Positions 7,475 to 14,343 of a stretch of 16,656 nt of DNA are shown here, piece after piece. A program made the position numbers and the translations under genes. This stretch comes from Campylobacterota bacterium (GTDB lineage: Bacteria; Campylobacterota; Campylobacteria; Campylobacterales; SZUA-545). Position 1 is the stretch's first letter; each line of letters opens with the position of its first letter. The notes under the pieces are model-generated. The model searched no databases. It had not been told where the DNA came from and saw only the letters and a program-made list of their open reading frames with translations. The stretch is taken from NCBI GenBank assembly GCA_030836705.1, contig JAUPLZ010000042.1, positions 1 to 16,656 of the forward strand, given 5' to 3'.

Positions 7475-9141
7475 TGAAAAGATTTGAAGAGTTTTTATAT
7501 TCTGTTTTAAGCAGCAAGACAAAAAAGCTTTTGGTGTTATTTATAACATTTCTAGCTTTTTTGGGCTCTGTTATGCTGCTGCCAACTGAGATAGTTTTAG
7601 CAAAAATGCTTCCGGGTAAAAGCGCTAATTCGTTTTCTGTATATGTGGATGCGCCAAGCGGAAGCTCTGCTTGTCAAACAAAAGAGATAACAGATTGTGT
7701 AGTCGGCGTGCTTCAAAAAGAAAAAGAGATTACGGATATTGAAGTTTTTTTAGGAATGGGTTCGCCTCTTGATTATGCAGGGCTAGTAAAAGGTTCCGGT
7801 ATGAAAAGAGCTGAAAATTTGGCGGAAATTGTTGTAAATCTTACAGACAAACACCACAGAAGCGAAGAGTCTTTTTTGATGGTTCAAAGATTAAGACCCG
7901 TACTTCAATCCGCCTGTGAACCTATCAAGGAAGGTACAAATATTAAGATGATAGAACAGCCCGCAGGTCCGCCAACGCTTGCTTCTATTGTTATTGAGCT
8001 TTATGGAGAAAATTCGCAAAGGCTAAGAGAGGTTTCGACTAAAATTTCAGATATTCTTAAAAAAACAGACGGTCTTGTAGATGTGGATGTTATGCAAGAT
8101 GAGATTTATAAAAAATATGAGCTTGTTATAAACAAAGAGAAAATAATAAAAGCAGATATTTCTATAAAACAGCTCAATCAGATACTTTATCTGGCATTTG
8201 AAGGGATGGAAGTAGCTGTAAAAAATAGTGAAAATTCACCAGAACAGATACCTCTTTTTTTAATTTTGAGCAAAGAGACAAAAACTTTAAATGATTTTTC
8301 CAAAGAGAGTCTTATAAAGAAACTGTCATCGCTAAACCTCATGAGTCAAAGCGGAGCAATGGTTGCAGTGAGTGAGCTTGTTGAGATTAAAGAGGTTGAT
8401 TCAAATCCGACGATTATGACTAAAAATTTAAAAAATATGGTAAATATTATCGCTGAAACTGATATGGTTTCGCAAGTATATCCGCTTCTTGATGCAAGAA
8501 CTATGATAAAAGAAGAGCTTTCTGATGAGTTTGAGATTGAGAGTACCTATCTTTTTGATTATAAACTGACAGATAAGAAAACAGGCGAAGTTTATGAGCT
8601 TGTTTGGGACGGCGAGATGAAAGTAACTATGGATACATTTATTGATTTGGGAGCCGCTTTTGTTGCTGCGCTTGTACTTATTTTCTTGCTTCTTGTAATT
8701 TATTATAAGAGTTTTGCGATAAGCGGAATTGTGCTTCTGGGAAGCTTTTTGTCTATTATCGGGGTTATTGTCGGTCACTGGGTTATGGATATTTTTACAG
8801 AGCAGACATTCTTCCTAACCGCTACATCACTAATAGGATTTATAGCATTAATGGGAATTAGCTCAAGAAACTCTTTGCTTTTGATTGATTTTGCAAGACA
8901 GCTTATGAAAGAAAAAAATATGCCAAAACAAAGAGCTATAGCGGTTGCATCCGCAACGAGAGCTAAGCCTATATTTTTGACTGCCGCTGCGATTATTTTA
9001 GCAAGCACGCTTCTTGCTGCCGATCCTGTTTTTGGCGGACTTGGAGTAGCGCTTATATTTGGAACAATAGCCGCTGTTGCTGTTTCGCTAATTTTTATTC
9101 CGGTACTTATGCACAATTCAAAAGCGATTGATGTGAAATAA
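7474..9141 (+). CDS. RND efflux pump, C-terminal half (TM7-TM12)
   Basis: The 555-residue partner of the preceding protein. TM7 lies at about 18-37, the second porter region at about 40-385, then TM8 about 391-412, TM9 416-436, TM10 448-472, TM11 497-514 and TM12 521-546. Residues known in AcrB proton coupling can be aligned by motif: GISSRNSLLLIDF places Arg465 at the Lys940 position, and RAKPIFLTAAA places Lys498 at the Arg971 position and Thr503 at Thr978. These alignments are by eye. It has its own ribosome binding site, GGAGA at 7463-7467, six bases before the ATG, and starts on the last base of the upstream stop (TAATG), a coupling arrangement rather than a broken single gene. Both ends look complete for a half-pump. 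Together with the three genes upstream it forms a full tripartite efflux system. Confidence 0.92.
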   Translation: MKRFEEFLYSVLSSKTKKLLVLFITFLAFLGSVMLLPTEIVLAKMLPGKSANSFSVYVDAPSGSSACQTKEITDCVVGVLQKEKEITDIEVFLGMGSPLDYAGLVKGSGMKRAENLAEIVVNLTDKHHRSEESFLMVQRLRPVLQSACEPIKEGTNIKMIEQPAGPPTLASIVIELYGENSQRLREVSTKISDILKKTDGLVDVDVMQDEIYKKYELVINKEKIIKADISIKQLNQILYLAFEGMEVAVKNSENSPEQIPLFLILSKETKTLNDFSKESLIKKLSSLNLMSQSGAMVAVSELVEIKEVDSNPTIMTKNLKNMVNIIAETDMVSQVYPLLDARTMIKEELSDEFEIESTYLFDYKLTDKKTGEVYELVWDGEMKVTMDTFIDLGAAFVAALVLIFLLLVIYYKSFAISGIVLLGSFLSIIGVIVGHWVMDIFTEQTFFLTATSLIGFIALMGISSRNSLLLIDFARQLMKEKNMPKQRAIAVASATRAKPIFLTAAAIILASTLLAADPVFGGLGVALIFGTIAAVAVSLIFIPVLMHNSKAIDVK

Positions 9142-9147
9142 TTTTGC

Positions 9148-9196
9148 GTTTTAAAAGTGGTGCTGTTTGCACCTGCTTTTAAAACCTCCTTTTTTT
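9148..9196 (+). terminator. Strong terminator of the efflux operon, inside the 3' end of thiL
   Basis: A perfect 10-bp outer stem GTTTTAAAAG / CTTTTAAAAC (9148-9157, 9176-9185) encloses a 5-bp inner stem GGTGC / GCACC (9159-9163, 9169-9173) with loop TGTTT. Seven T residues follow at 9190-9196. It begins six bases after the pump stop codon. Most of it is also coding sequence for the last residues of the convergent thiL. On the - strand the hairpin is followed by AT-rich sequence without a T run, so it may terminate thiL only weakly. Confidence 0.85.
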
Positions 9197-9969
9197 GCCT
9201 TGGCGAAAATTGTTAAAGCCGTTTTGGTTTTTTTCGCTATGTTCAGAATCTTTTTTTTGTCTTTTGGACGAAAAGCCACAATCATCTCATACTCTTCACC
9301 GCTGCAACCCATATCTTTTTTTATTTGGCTAAAAAAATCAAATTTTATTTTATTTAACTTGCTTAGCCTCTCTAATTCTGTAAAAAGTCCATCCGAAATA
9401 TCCATCCCGCCGGTTAGATGCTTTGAGCTTTTTGTGATAAATTCTTGTCTTAAAACTGGAGTGATGAATTTTGATTTTTTGTTTATTGAAAACCCTCTTT
9501 GAAGCTTGGCTAAGTCTCTTTTTGAACTACCTATTGTGCCTGTATATGCAAGAAGATTTCCGTTTTTGATTGTATTTCGCCTAAGCGGATTGCTGCTTTT
9601 TGAAATAATTGTTATTGAGATATCAAGTTTTGTATTGGAAATAGTGTCGCCGCCTATTATTCTTACTCCGTAATCATTTGCGATATCTAAAAATCCTTCA
9701 GCTAATTCATCTAGTTCCAAAAGTGAAAACTCTTTTGGTATGGCTACGCTAAGAAGCGCATATTTTGGCTTGGCATTCATGGCTATTGCATCTGAAATAT
9801 TAATAAGCATGGCTTTTTTTGCTATCTCTTTTATACTCATCCACTCTCTTTTAAAGTGCACATTTTCAAAAAAAGCATCCATGCTATAAATAAAATTTTC
9901 TACCAAAACACCATCATCGCCTATTAGCTTATCTTTAAATTTGCCTATAAAATAAGATTCTTTATTCAT
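9151..9969 (-). CDS. thiL: Thiamine-monophosphate kinase
   Basis: Phosphorylates thiamine monophosphate with ATP to give thiamine diphosphate, the active cofactor. The 272-residue product is shorter than the roughly 320-residue E. coli enzyme. Family motifs in order: GDDG (17-20) for metal/ATP binding, MDAFFENVHF (30-39) matching the D-x-x-x-E-x-x-H-F site, MLINISDAIAMNAKPKYALLS (54-74), IGGDT (105-109), GMDISDG (188-194) and GEEYEM (224-229). These are the AIR-synthase-like fold features of ThiL. The last codons (ending in CKQHHF) lie in the hairpin that terminates the opposite operon. The start at 9969 has only a weak A-rich ribosome binding site. The gene stands alone, convergent with the efflux operon and divergent from sdhA; no other thiamine gene is in view. 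Confidence 0.92.
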   Translation of the reverse strand: MNKESYFIGKFKDKLIGDDGVLVENFIYSMDAFFENVHFKREWMSIKEIAKKAMLINISDAIAMNAKPKYALLSVAIPKEFSLLELDELAEGFLDIANDYGVRIIGGDTISNTKLDISITIISKSSNPLRRNTIKNGNLLAYTGTIGSSKRDLAKLQRGFSINKKSKFITPVLRQEFITKSSKHLTGGMDISDGLFTELERLSKLNKIKFDFFSQIKKDMGCSGEEYEMIVAFRPKDKKKILNIAKKTKTALTIFAKAKKGGFKSRCKQHHF

Positions 9970-9989
9970 TTTTTCTTATCCGCTTTAAT

Positions 9990-10046
9990 TTACAATATGT
10001 AACAAATTGATATTTTTGTATAAAATTTAGTAGTAAAAATGTAACA
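9990..10046. promoter_or_regulatory. Repeated ATGTAACA boxes between thiL and sdhA
   Basis: ATGTAACA occurs at 9997-10004 and again at 10039-10046 in the same orientation, 42 bases apart, close to four helical turns. The first copy is part of a perfect inverted repeat TTACA-ATA-TGTAA (9990-10002). TATAAA (10019-10024) lies between the copies. This is the pattern of a dimer-binding regulator acting on one or both divergent genes, but I cannot name the regulator and the sites could be chance in AT-rich DNA. Confidence 0.35.
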
Positions 10047-10057
10047 TATCTTTCCTC

Positions 10058-10112
10058 TATAAACAGCTATATATATCAAAAATGATAAAATCAGCAAAAA
10101 TTTCTCTAAAGG
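10058..10112 (+). promoter_or_regulatory. Candidate sdhA promoter and ribosome binding site
   Basis: Two -10-like elements precede sdhA: TATAAA at 10058-10063 and an extended form TGATAAAAT at 10083-10091. The second would give a leader of about 20 bases. AAAGG at 10108-10112, six bases before the ATG, is the ribosome binding site and fixes the start at 10119. No clear -35 box is visible. Which element is used cannot be told from sequence. Confidence 0.4.
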
Positions 10113-10118
10113 TAGCTA

Positions 10119-11834
10119 ATGAGCGTTGAGATTAGAAAGTATGATGTGGTTGTGGTTGGTGCTGGTTTGGCTGGCTGCGCCGCTGCAAGAGAATGTCAGC
10201 TCGCTGGATTAAAAACTGTTGTATTAACAAAACTTCATCCGTTAAGAAGCCACTCCGGAGCTGCGCAAGGTGGTATTAATGCAGCGCTTAATGAGTCTGA
10301 TACAACTTCGCATGAGTTTGATACTGTAAAAGGAAGCGATTATCTTGGAGATCAAGATGCAATAGAGCTTATGTGTAAAAAAGCTCCTGAAACCATTAGA
10401 TGGCTTGAGAGAATGGGGGCTGTTTTTTCAAGAAATGCCGATGGAAGTATTGCGCAAAGACCTTTTGGCGGGCAAAGCCATCCAAGAGCTTGCTATGCAA
10501 AAGATAGAACAGGTCTTACATGTTTACAGACTATATACGAGCAAGCTCACAGAGAGGGTGTTGAGTTTCTTGATGAGTGGTATGTGGGGGATGTGATTTA
10601 TGATAAAAGAACCAATAAAGTAAATGGCGTCGTTGCTCTTAATTTAAGAGATACGCAGTTTGCTATATTTAATGCAAAAGCCGTAATGTTTGCAACCGGC
10701 GGCTATGGAAGAACATATAAAATAAACTCAAACGCTCATGCAAATACAGGCGACGGTTTGAGTATTGTAGCTAGACACGGATTGCCGCTTGAAGATATGG
10801 AGTTTGTTCAGTTTCATCCGTCTGGTTTGGCTGGAAGCGGTATTCTTATGAGTGAAGCAGCAAGGGGTGAGGGCGGTTATCTTCTTAACTCTTTAGGTGA
10901 GAGATTTATGGCAAAATCGGCTCCGAATAAAATGGAATTAGCGTCAAGAGATGTTGTTTCAAGAGCTATCGAAAGAGAGATATTAGAAGGAAGAGGTGTC
11001 GGTCCAAACAAAGATGCCGTCTATCTTGATGTAAGACATTTGGGCGAAGCAAAGATTATGCAAAGGCTTCCTGAATTAAGAGATTTGGCAATTGCATTTT
11101 TGGGTCAAGACATGGTAAAAGAGCCGGTTATGATTAGAGCCACCGCACATTACTCTATGGGCGGGATTCCAGTAGATGTAAATTGTCATGTAAGAAGTAG
11201 CGAAGATGAATTGGTTGAAGGTTTTTATGCTGCCGGTGAATGTTCATGCGTAAGTGTTCATGGCGCAAACAGACTTGGTGCAAACTCTGTTCTTGAAGCG
11301 GCATTATTTGGAAGACATGCAGGCGAAAATATAGTAAAAGATATTAAAGATTTAACTCTTAAAGATGCGAAAGTTACTGATGCTCAAAGATTTATGGACG
11401 AGGTAAAATGGGTTGTTTCAAACAATGGAATCCAGAGAGTTTCTGATCTAAGAGAAGAGCTTCAAGCTACAATGACTGAAAATGCCGGTGTTTTTAGAGA
11501 TGAAAAGAGATTGGTAAAGCAAAAAGAGATTATAAAAAACATTAGAGAAAAATATAAAAACATAAGAATTGATGATAAGTCTTCAGTCTTTAATACTGAT
11601 ATGCAAGAGGCGATAGAGCTTGGTCACATGATAGATTATGCGGCTTTTATTGTAGAAGGCGCTTATGCAAGAAAAGAGAGTAGGGGCGCTCATTATAGAG
11701 AGGATTTTCAACAAAGAGATGATGAAAATTTCTTGTATCATACTTTTGCTGTTATGGATAAAAATAAAAATATATCTTTAAGTAAGGCGCCGGTGAATAT
11801 CGGAAAGTTTAAACCAGAAGTAAGAGCTTATTAA
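10119..11834 (+). CDS. sdhA: Succinate dehydrogenase/fumarate reductase flavoprotein subunit (E-type)
   Basis: Interconverts succinate and fumarate at a covalently bound FAD. The 571-residue product opens directly with the dinucleotide-binding motif VVVGAGLAG (11-19). His45 in RSHSGAAQGG is the expected covalent flavin attachment site. Substrate-site residues match the family: His233 (QFHPSG), Arg277 (ASRDVV), His344 (HYSMGG) and Arg385 (GANRLGANS). Gln50 is at the position that is Gln in E. coli SdhA and Glu in FrdA; from memory Wolinella FrdA also has Gln, so direction cannot be called from it. There is no twin-arginine signal, unlike the periplasmic methylmenaquinol:fumarate reductase MfrA of Campylobacter and Wolinella, so this enzyme should face the cytoplasm. 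It is first in sdhABE. It may run as succinate dehydrogenase or, in a reductive TCA cycle, as fumarate reductase. Confidence 0.95.
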   Translation: MSVEIRKYDVVVVGAGLAGCAAARECQLAGLKTVVLTKLHPLRSHSGAAQGGINAALNESDTTSHEFDTVKGSDYLGDQDAIELMCKKAPETIRWLERMGAVFSRNADGSIAQRPFGGQSHPRACYAKDRTGLTCLQTIYEQAHREGVEFLDEWYVGDVIYDKRTNKVNGVVALNLRDTQFAIFNAKAVMFATGGYGRTYKINSNAHANTGDGLSIVARHGLPLEDMEFVQFHPSGLAGSGILMSEAARGEGGYLLNSLGERFMAKSAPNKMELASRDVVSRAIEREILEGRGVGPNKDAVYLDVRHLGEAKIMQRLPELRDLAIAFLGQDMVKEPVMIRATAHYSMGGIPVDVNCHVRSSEDELVEGFYAAGECSCVSVHGANRLGANSVLEAALFGRHAGENIVKDIKDLTLKDAKVTDAQRFMDEVKWVVSNNGIQRVSDLREELQATMTENAGVFRDEKRLVKQKEIIKNIREKYKNIRIDDKSSVFNTDMQEAIELGHMIDYAAFIVEGAYARKESRGAHYREDFQQRDDENFLYHTFAVMDKNKNISLSKAPVNIGKFKPEVRAY

Positions 11835-11842
11835 GGACATAC

Positions 11843-12829
11843 ATGACAAACAATACAAGAAAATTAAAATTTAAAGTATTTAGATTTAATGCGCAGACGG
11901 ATTACCTTCCTGTATTTAAAACTTATGAGTTAGAAGTCGCTCATCAAGAAGTAATGATGGATGTTCTAGATAAAATCAAATGGAAAAAAGATGGAAGCTT
12001 TACATATAGAAGAAGCTGTAGGCACGGGATTTGCGGAAGTTGTGCCATAAAAGTAAACGGTAAGTCGATAATCGCTTGTAAGGAAAATGTGTTTGCACTT
12101 GCGGATATGTTTAATAGTGACGAACTTTTGATTGAGCCGTCAAGAAAAGAAAGAGCGATTAAAGATTTAGTGATTGATAAACAGGACTTTTGGAAGAAAT
12201 ACGATAGTGTTAAACCTTACCTAATGGCAAAAATAGACGAACATCCAAAAAAGGAAAACATCGTCTATCCGGAAGATGCAGAAAAAATAAACGAAGCAGA
12301 TACTTGTATACAATGCGGTGTTTGTTATTATGCCTGTCCTGCCGTTGAAGTGAATGAAGATTATCTAGGACCTGCGGCTTTGGCGAAATCAGCAAGATTT
12401 ACAACCGATGTAAGAGATGAAGAAAAAATATCAAGACTTATCGGTATAAATAAGATAGGAAGCGGAATTTGGGATTGTGTAAAGTGTTATGAGTGCGCTA
12501 CTGCATGCCCAAAAGGCGTAAATCCTATAGAAAAAATAACTGTTTTGCACAACCAAACTTTTGAAGAGAATTTAGCGGATGATAATGTTGCAACAAGACA
12601 TGCTGTCGGATTTAAGCATTCCATTCAAAAACATGGTATTTTGGACGAAACAGAGATAGTGAGATATTCAGAAGGAACTCTTGGAATGGTTAAACATATA
12701 CCGGTAGGTTTGAGTATGATGAAAGTTGGAAAGGTTGTTTTTCCATGGCAGATGCACAAATCTAAAAATCTTGATGAAATTAAAAAACTTGTCAAATCAT
12801 CTTCTACGACAAAATTTAAAGGTAAATAA
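11843..12829 (+). CDS. sdhB: Succinate dehydrogenase/fumarate reductase iron-sulfur subunit (E-type)
   Basis: Carries electrons between SdhA and the quinone side. The ferredoxin-like N-terminal domain holds the [2Fe-2S] ligands Cys59, Cys64, Cys67 and Cys79. The first C-terminal motif CIQCGVCYYACP gives Cys155, 158, 161 and 165. The second, CVKCYECATACP, has Cys212, 215, 218 and 222. In classical SdhB the position of Cys215 is not Cys (Ile in E. coli) and a [3Fe-4S] cluster forms; the extra Cys is the known E-type feature that predicts a second [4Fe-4S] cluster. At 328 residues it is about 90 longer than E. coli SdhB, the extra length being a C-terminal extension after the second cluster motif. 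TAAGGA (11832-11837) overlaps the sdhA stop and serves as ribosome binding site. The next gene starts on the base right after this stop. Confidence 0.95.
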   Translation: MTNNTRKLKFKVFRFNAQTDYLPVFKTYELEVAHQEVMMDVLDKIKWKKDGSFTYRRSCRHGICGSCAIKVNGKSIIACKENVFALADMFNSDELLIEPSRKERAIKDLVIDKQDFWKKYDSVKPYLMAKIDEHPKKENIVYPEDAEKINEADTCIQCGVCYYACPAVEVNEDYLGPAALAKSARFTTDVRDEEKISRLIGINKIGSGIWDCVKCYECATACPKGVNPIEKITVLHNQTFEENLADDNVATRHAVGFKHSIQKHGILDETEIVRYSEGTLGMVKHIPVGLSMMKVGKVVFPWQMHKSKNLDEIKKLVKSSSTTKFKGK

Positions 12830-13708
12830 ATGAGTAAATTAAAATATGCACTATTTACTGGATGTACTGCAAAAGGGAGTACGCCCGAGCTTATGAAGGC
12901 TACAATGGCTGTTGCTAATAAGCTTGGAATTGAGCTTATAGAGCTTGAAGAGGCTTCTTGCTGCGGTGCTTCTCATCTTCAAGATTTTGATGATTTTCTC
13001 TCGGTTGTTTTGAATGCTAGAAATCTATGTTATGCTGAAAAGCAAGGCGTAGATATGGTAACTATTTGCAATACTTGCCAGTTGAATGTTGCACAAACAA
13101 ATATGAGACTAAAAAAAGACAAAAGATTAAAGTCGGAAGTCAATAAAAAGCTCAACGAAGTTGGATTGGATTATAAAGGAAATATAGAAGTAAAACATTT
13201 CTTATATGCACTTCTTGACGATTATGGTTTGGATAATTTGGCAAAACAAGTTGTCAAACCTCTGAAAAATATCAATATAGCCTCTTTTTACGGATGTCAT
13301 AATATAAGACCGTCCGAAGTCGCCCAAGAGTCAAACGGTGGTGAAAACCCATATGTGCCGACCTCTTTGGATAATCTAGTAAAAGCGCTTGGCGGAACTG
13401 CGATAGATTATGAAAGTAAAAACAAATGCTGCGGTTTTCATGCCGACCTTCAAGCGCCGCATACTGCACATAAATTAACAGGAAGAGCTTTGCTTGATGC
13501 CAAAGATAACAATGCTCAAATGGTTGTAACTCCTTGCCCGCTGTGCCATCTTAATTTTGACACTCAGCAAAAAAATGCAGAAAAAGAAGCCGGCAGATCT
13601 ATAGATATGCCAATTCTTCATATGCCACAAATCGTAGGTCTTGCTCTTGGTATTTCACCAAAAGAGCTAGGGCTTGACAAGCATGTGGTTGATACCCACT
13701 TCGCATAA
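12830..13708 (+). CDS. sdhE: CCG-domain subunit of E-type succinate/fumarate oxidoreductase (HdrB-like)
   Basis: Third subunit of the E-type complex, replacing cytochrome b anchor subunits and probably handling the quinone reaction at the membrane surface. The 292-residue protein has two CCG domains: Cys12, Cys44-Cys45-Gly46 with CNTC at 80-83; then Cys156, Cys200-Cys201-Gly202 with CPLC at 236-239. This duplicated Cys pattern is that of heterodisulfide reductase HdrB and SdhE of Sulfolobus and Campylobacter/Wolinella. No transmembrane helix is seen, so membrane attachment must be peripheral. The name is that of the archaeal/epsilon subunit and has nothing to do with the flavinylation factor SdhE of E. 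coli. It follows sdhB with no gap; AAAGG at 12818-12822 is the ribosome binding site. No sdhC/sdhD follows. Confidence 0.93.
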   Translation: MSKLKYALFTGCTAKGSTPELMKATMAVANKLGIELIELEEASCCGASHLQDFDDFLSVVLNARNLCYAEKQGVDMVTICNTCQLNVAQTNMRLKKDKRLKSEVNKKLNEVGLDYKGNIEVKHFLYALLDDYGLDNLAKQVVKPLKNINIASFYGCHNIRPSEVAQESNGGENPYVPTSLDNLVKALGGTAIDYESKNKCCGFHADLQAPHTAHKLTGRALLDAKDNNAQMVVTPCPLCHLNFDTQQKNAEKEAGRSIDMPILHMPQIVGLALGISPKELGLDKHVVDTHFA

Positions 13709-13713
13709 ATTTA

Positions 13714-13748
13714 TAATAAACATAGACTTTAACAGTCTGTGTTTATTA
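13714..13748 (+). terminator. Hairpin after sdhE, possible terminator
   Basis: A 15-bp stem with one G-T pair (TAATAAACATAGACT, loop TTAAC, then AGTCTGTGTTTATTA) starts six bases after the sdhE stop. There is no T run after it, so it may protect the mRNA 3' end or terminate imperfectly rather than act as a classical intrinsic terminator. Confidence 0.55.
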
Positions 13749-13775
13749 GTTACGAAAAATTACATCTTAATAAAA

Positions 13776-13797
13776 AAAATTATTTTTTAATAATTTT
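13776..13797. promoter_or_regulatory. Perfect AT-only inverted repeat upstream of superoxide reductase
   Basis: AAAATTATT (13776-13784) and AATAATTTT (13789-13797) are perfect reverse complements around TTTT. It may be a regulator site for the downstream gene, or a second weak terminator for the sdh operon, since T-rich sequence follows. All pairs are A-T, so the hairpin would be weak. Confidence 0.3.
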
Positions 13798-13827
13798 CTT
13801 GCTTTTTTTAGTCCAAAAAGATTAGAA

Positions 13828-13855
13828 TTGTTTTGTTTCAAATTAAAACAAAGGA
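13828..13855 (+). promoter_or_regulatory. Inverted repeat overlapping the superoxide reductase ribosome binding site
   Basis: TTGTTTT (13828-13834) and AAAACAA (13845-13851) form a perfect 7-base inverted repeat with a 10-base spacer. The right arm overlaps AAAGGA (13850-13855), the ribosome binding site that sets the ATG at 13862. It could be an operator or a leader hairpin that limits translation; this is inference. Confidence 0.35.
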
Positions 13856-13861
13856 TTAAAA

Positions 13862-14254
13862 ATGCCAAAAATAAATAGATATGTAGATATTAGCACCGTT
13901 GAAAGAGAGTCTAGAAAAGATTATATAGATAGACACTCTCCTTTTATTCACTGCGAAAAAAGCGCAAAAGCCGACCAAATTTTTAGTGTAACTGTTAAAA
14001 TGGGCAATGAGTATCCGCATCCGGATGATTTTGACCACTATATAGCAAACATGGCTTTATATAACGGCGAGACTTTAATAGCAAGAGCAGATTTTGTTGC
14101 TGGAATGTTAGGCGGGCAAGATCATAAAGGTCATGCAACTGTTACATTTAATATACTTCCAAAGGGTGATAAGATGACGCTCGTTGCGCACTCTTACTGC
14201 ACAAAACACGGTATTTGGGAATCTACCCCTGTTGTTGTTGAAATAAACCAATAA
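13862..14254 (+). CDS. Class II superoxide reductase (neelaredoxin type)
   Basis: Reduces superoxide to hydrogen peroxide without making oxygen, at a Fe(His)4Cys centre in the cytoplasm. The 130-residue product lacks the N-terminal desulforedoxin domain, hence class II. Iron ligands are visible: His25 (DRHSP), His53 (YPHPDD) and His59 (FDHYI), a further His in the HKGHATVTF segment (His88 or His91), Cys113 and His116 in CTKHGIWES. The last motif is the family CNxHGxW signature with Thr for Asn. That gives more His than needed, so exact assignment is by eye. The usual EKHxP loop reads Asp23-Arg24-His25-Ser-Pro, so the Glu ligand and the catalytic Lys are both replaced by similar residues. It is a single-gene unit with its own leader and terminator. 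No rubredoxin or other electron donor gene is adjacent. Confidence 0.9.
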   Translation: MPKINRYVDISTVERESRKDYIDRHSPFIHCEKSAKADQIFSVTVKMGNEYPHPDDFDHYIANMALYNGETLIARADFVAGMLGGQDHKGHATVTFNILPKGDKMTLVAHSYCTKHGIWESTPVVVEINQ

Positions 14255-14258
14255 AAAC

Positions 14259-14287
14259 AAAGAGCCACTGGCTCTTTACCTCTTTTT
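14259..14287 (+). terminator. Intrinsic terminator after superoxide reductase
   Basis: A perfect 8-bp stem AAAGAGCC / GGCTCTTT (14259-14266, 14270-14277) with a tight ACT loop is followed by ACCTCTTTTT. It begins four bases after the stop codon. Confidence 0.87.
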
Positions 14288-14304
14288 AATTTATTAACCC
14301 CTTT

Positions 14305-14338
14305 TGGCTAAAATATCAAAAAACAATCACTCAAGGAG
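14305..14338 (+). promoter_or_regulatory. Putative purU promoter and ribosome binding site deciding a GTG start
   Basis: TAAAAT at 14309-14314 is a plausible -10 element just after the preceding terminator. AAGGAG at 14333-14338, five bases before GTG at 14344, is the strongest ribosome binding site in the window and supports GTG as the start; no ATG is near. Confidence 0.5.
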
Positions 14339-14343
14339 TTTGC

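Noticed and set aside
7472..7476. Frameshift or programmed slippage joining the two RND halves
   Set aside because: No slippery heptamer is present at the junction, and the second half has its own ribosome binding site and start codon.
8428..9116. Long reverse-strand frames of 116 and 113 codons opposite the RND C-terminal half
   Set aside because: They are shadows of a well-supported coding gene, show no recognisable protein features and lack ribosome binding sites.
9185..9197. Perfect Shine-Dalgarno-like AAGGAGG on the - strand near the end of thiL
   Set aside because: No gene follows on the - strand; the bases are the complement of the terminator T run and coding sequence for Lys-Lys-Gly-Gly.
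9167..9502. Forward 111-codon frame inside thiL
   Set aside because: It is antisense to clear ThiL motifs and has no family features of its own.
14305..14314. Possible sigma-54 promoter (TTTTGGC) before purU
   Set aside because: The GG of the -24 element is not followed at the right distance by a GC of a -12 element.
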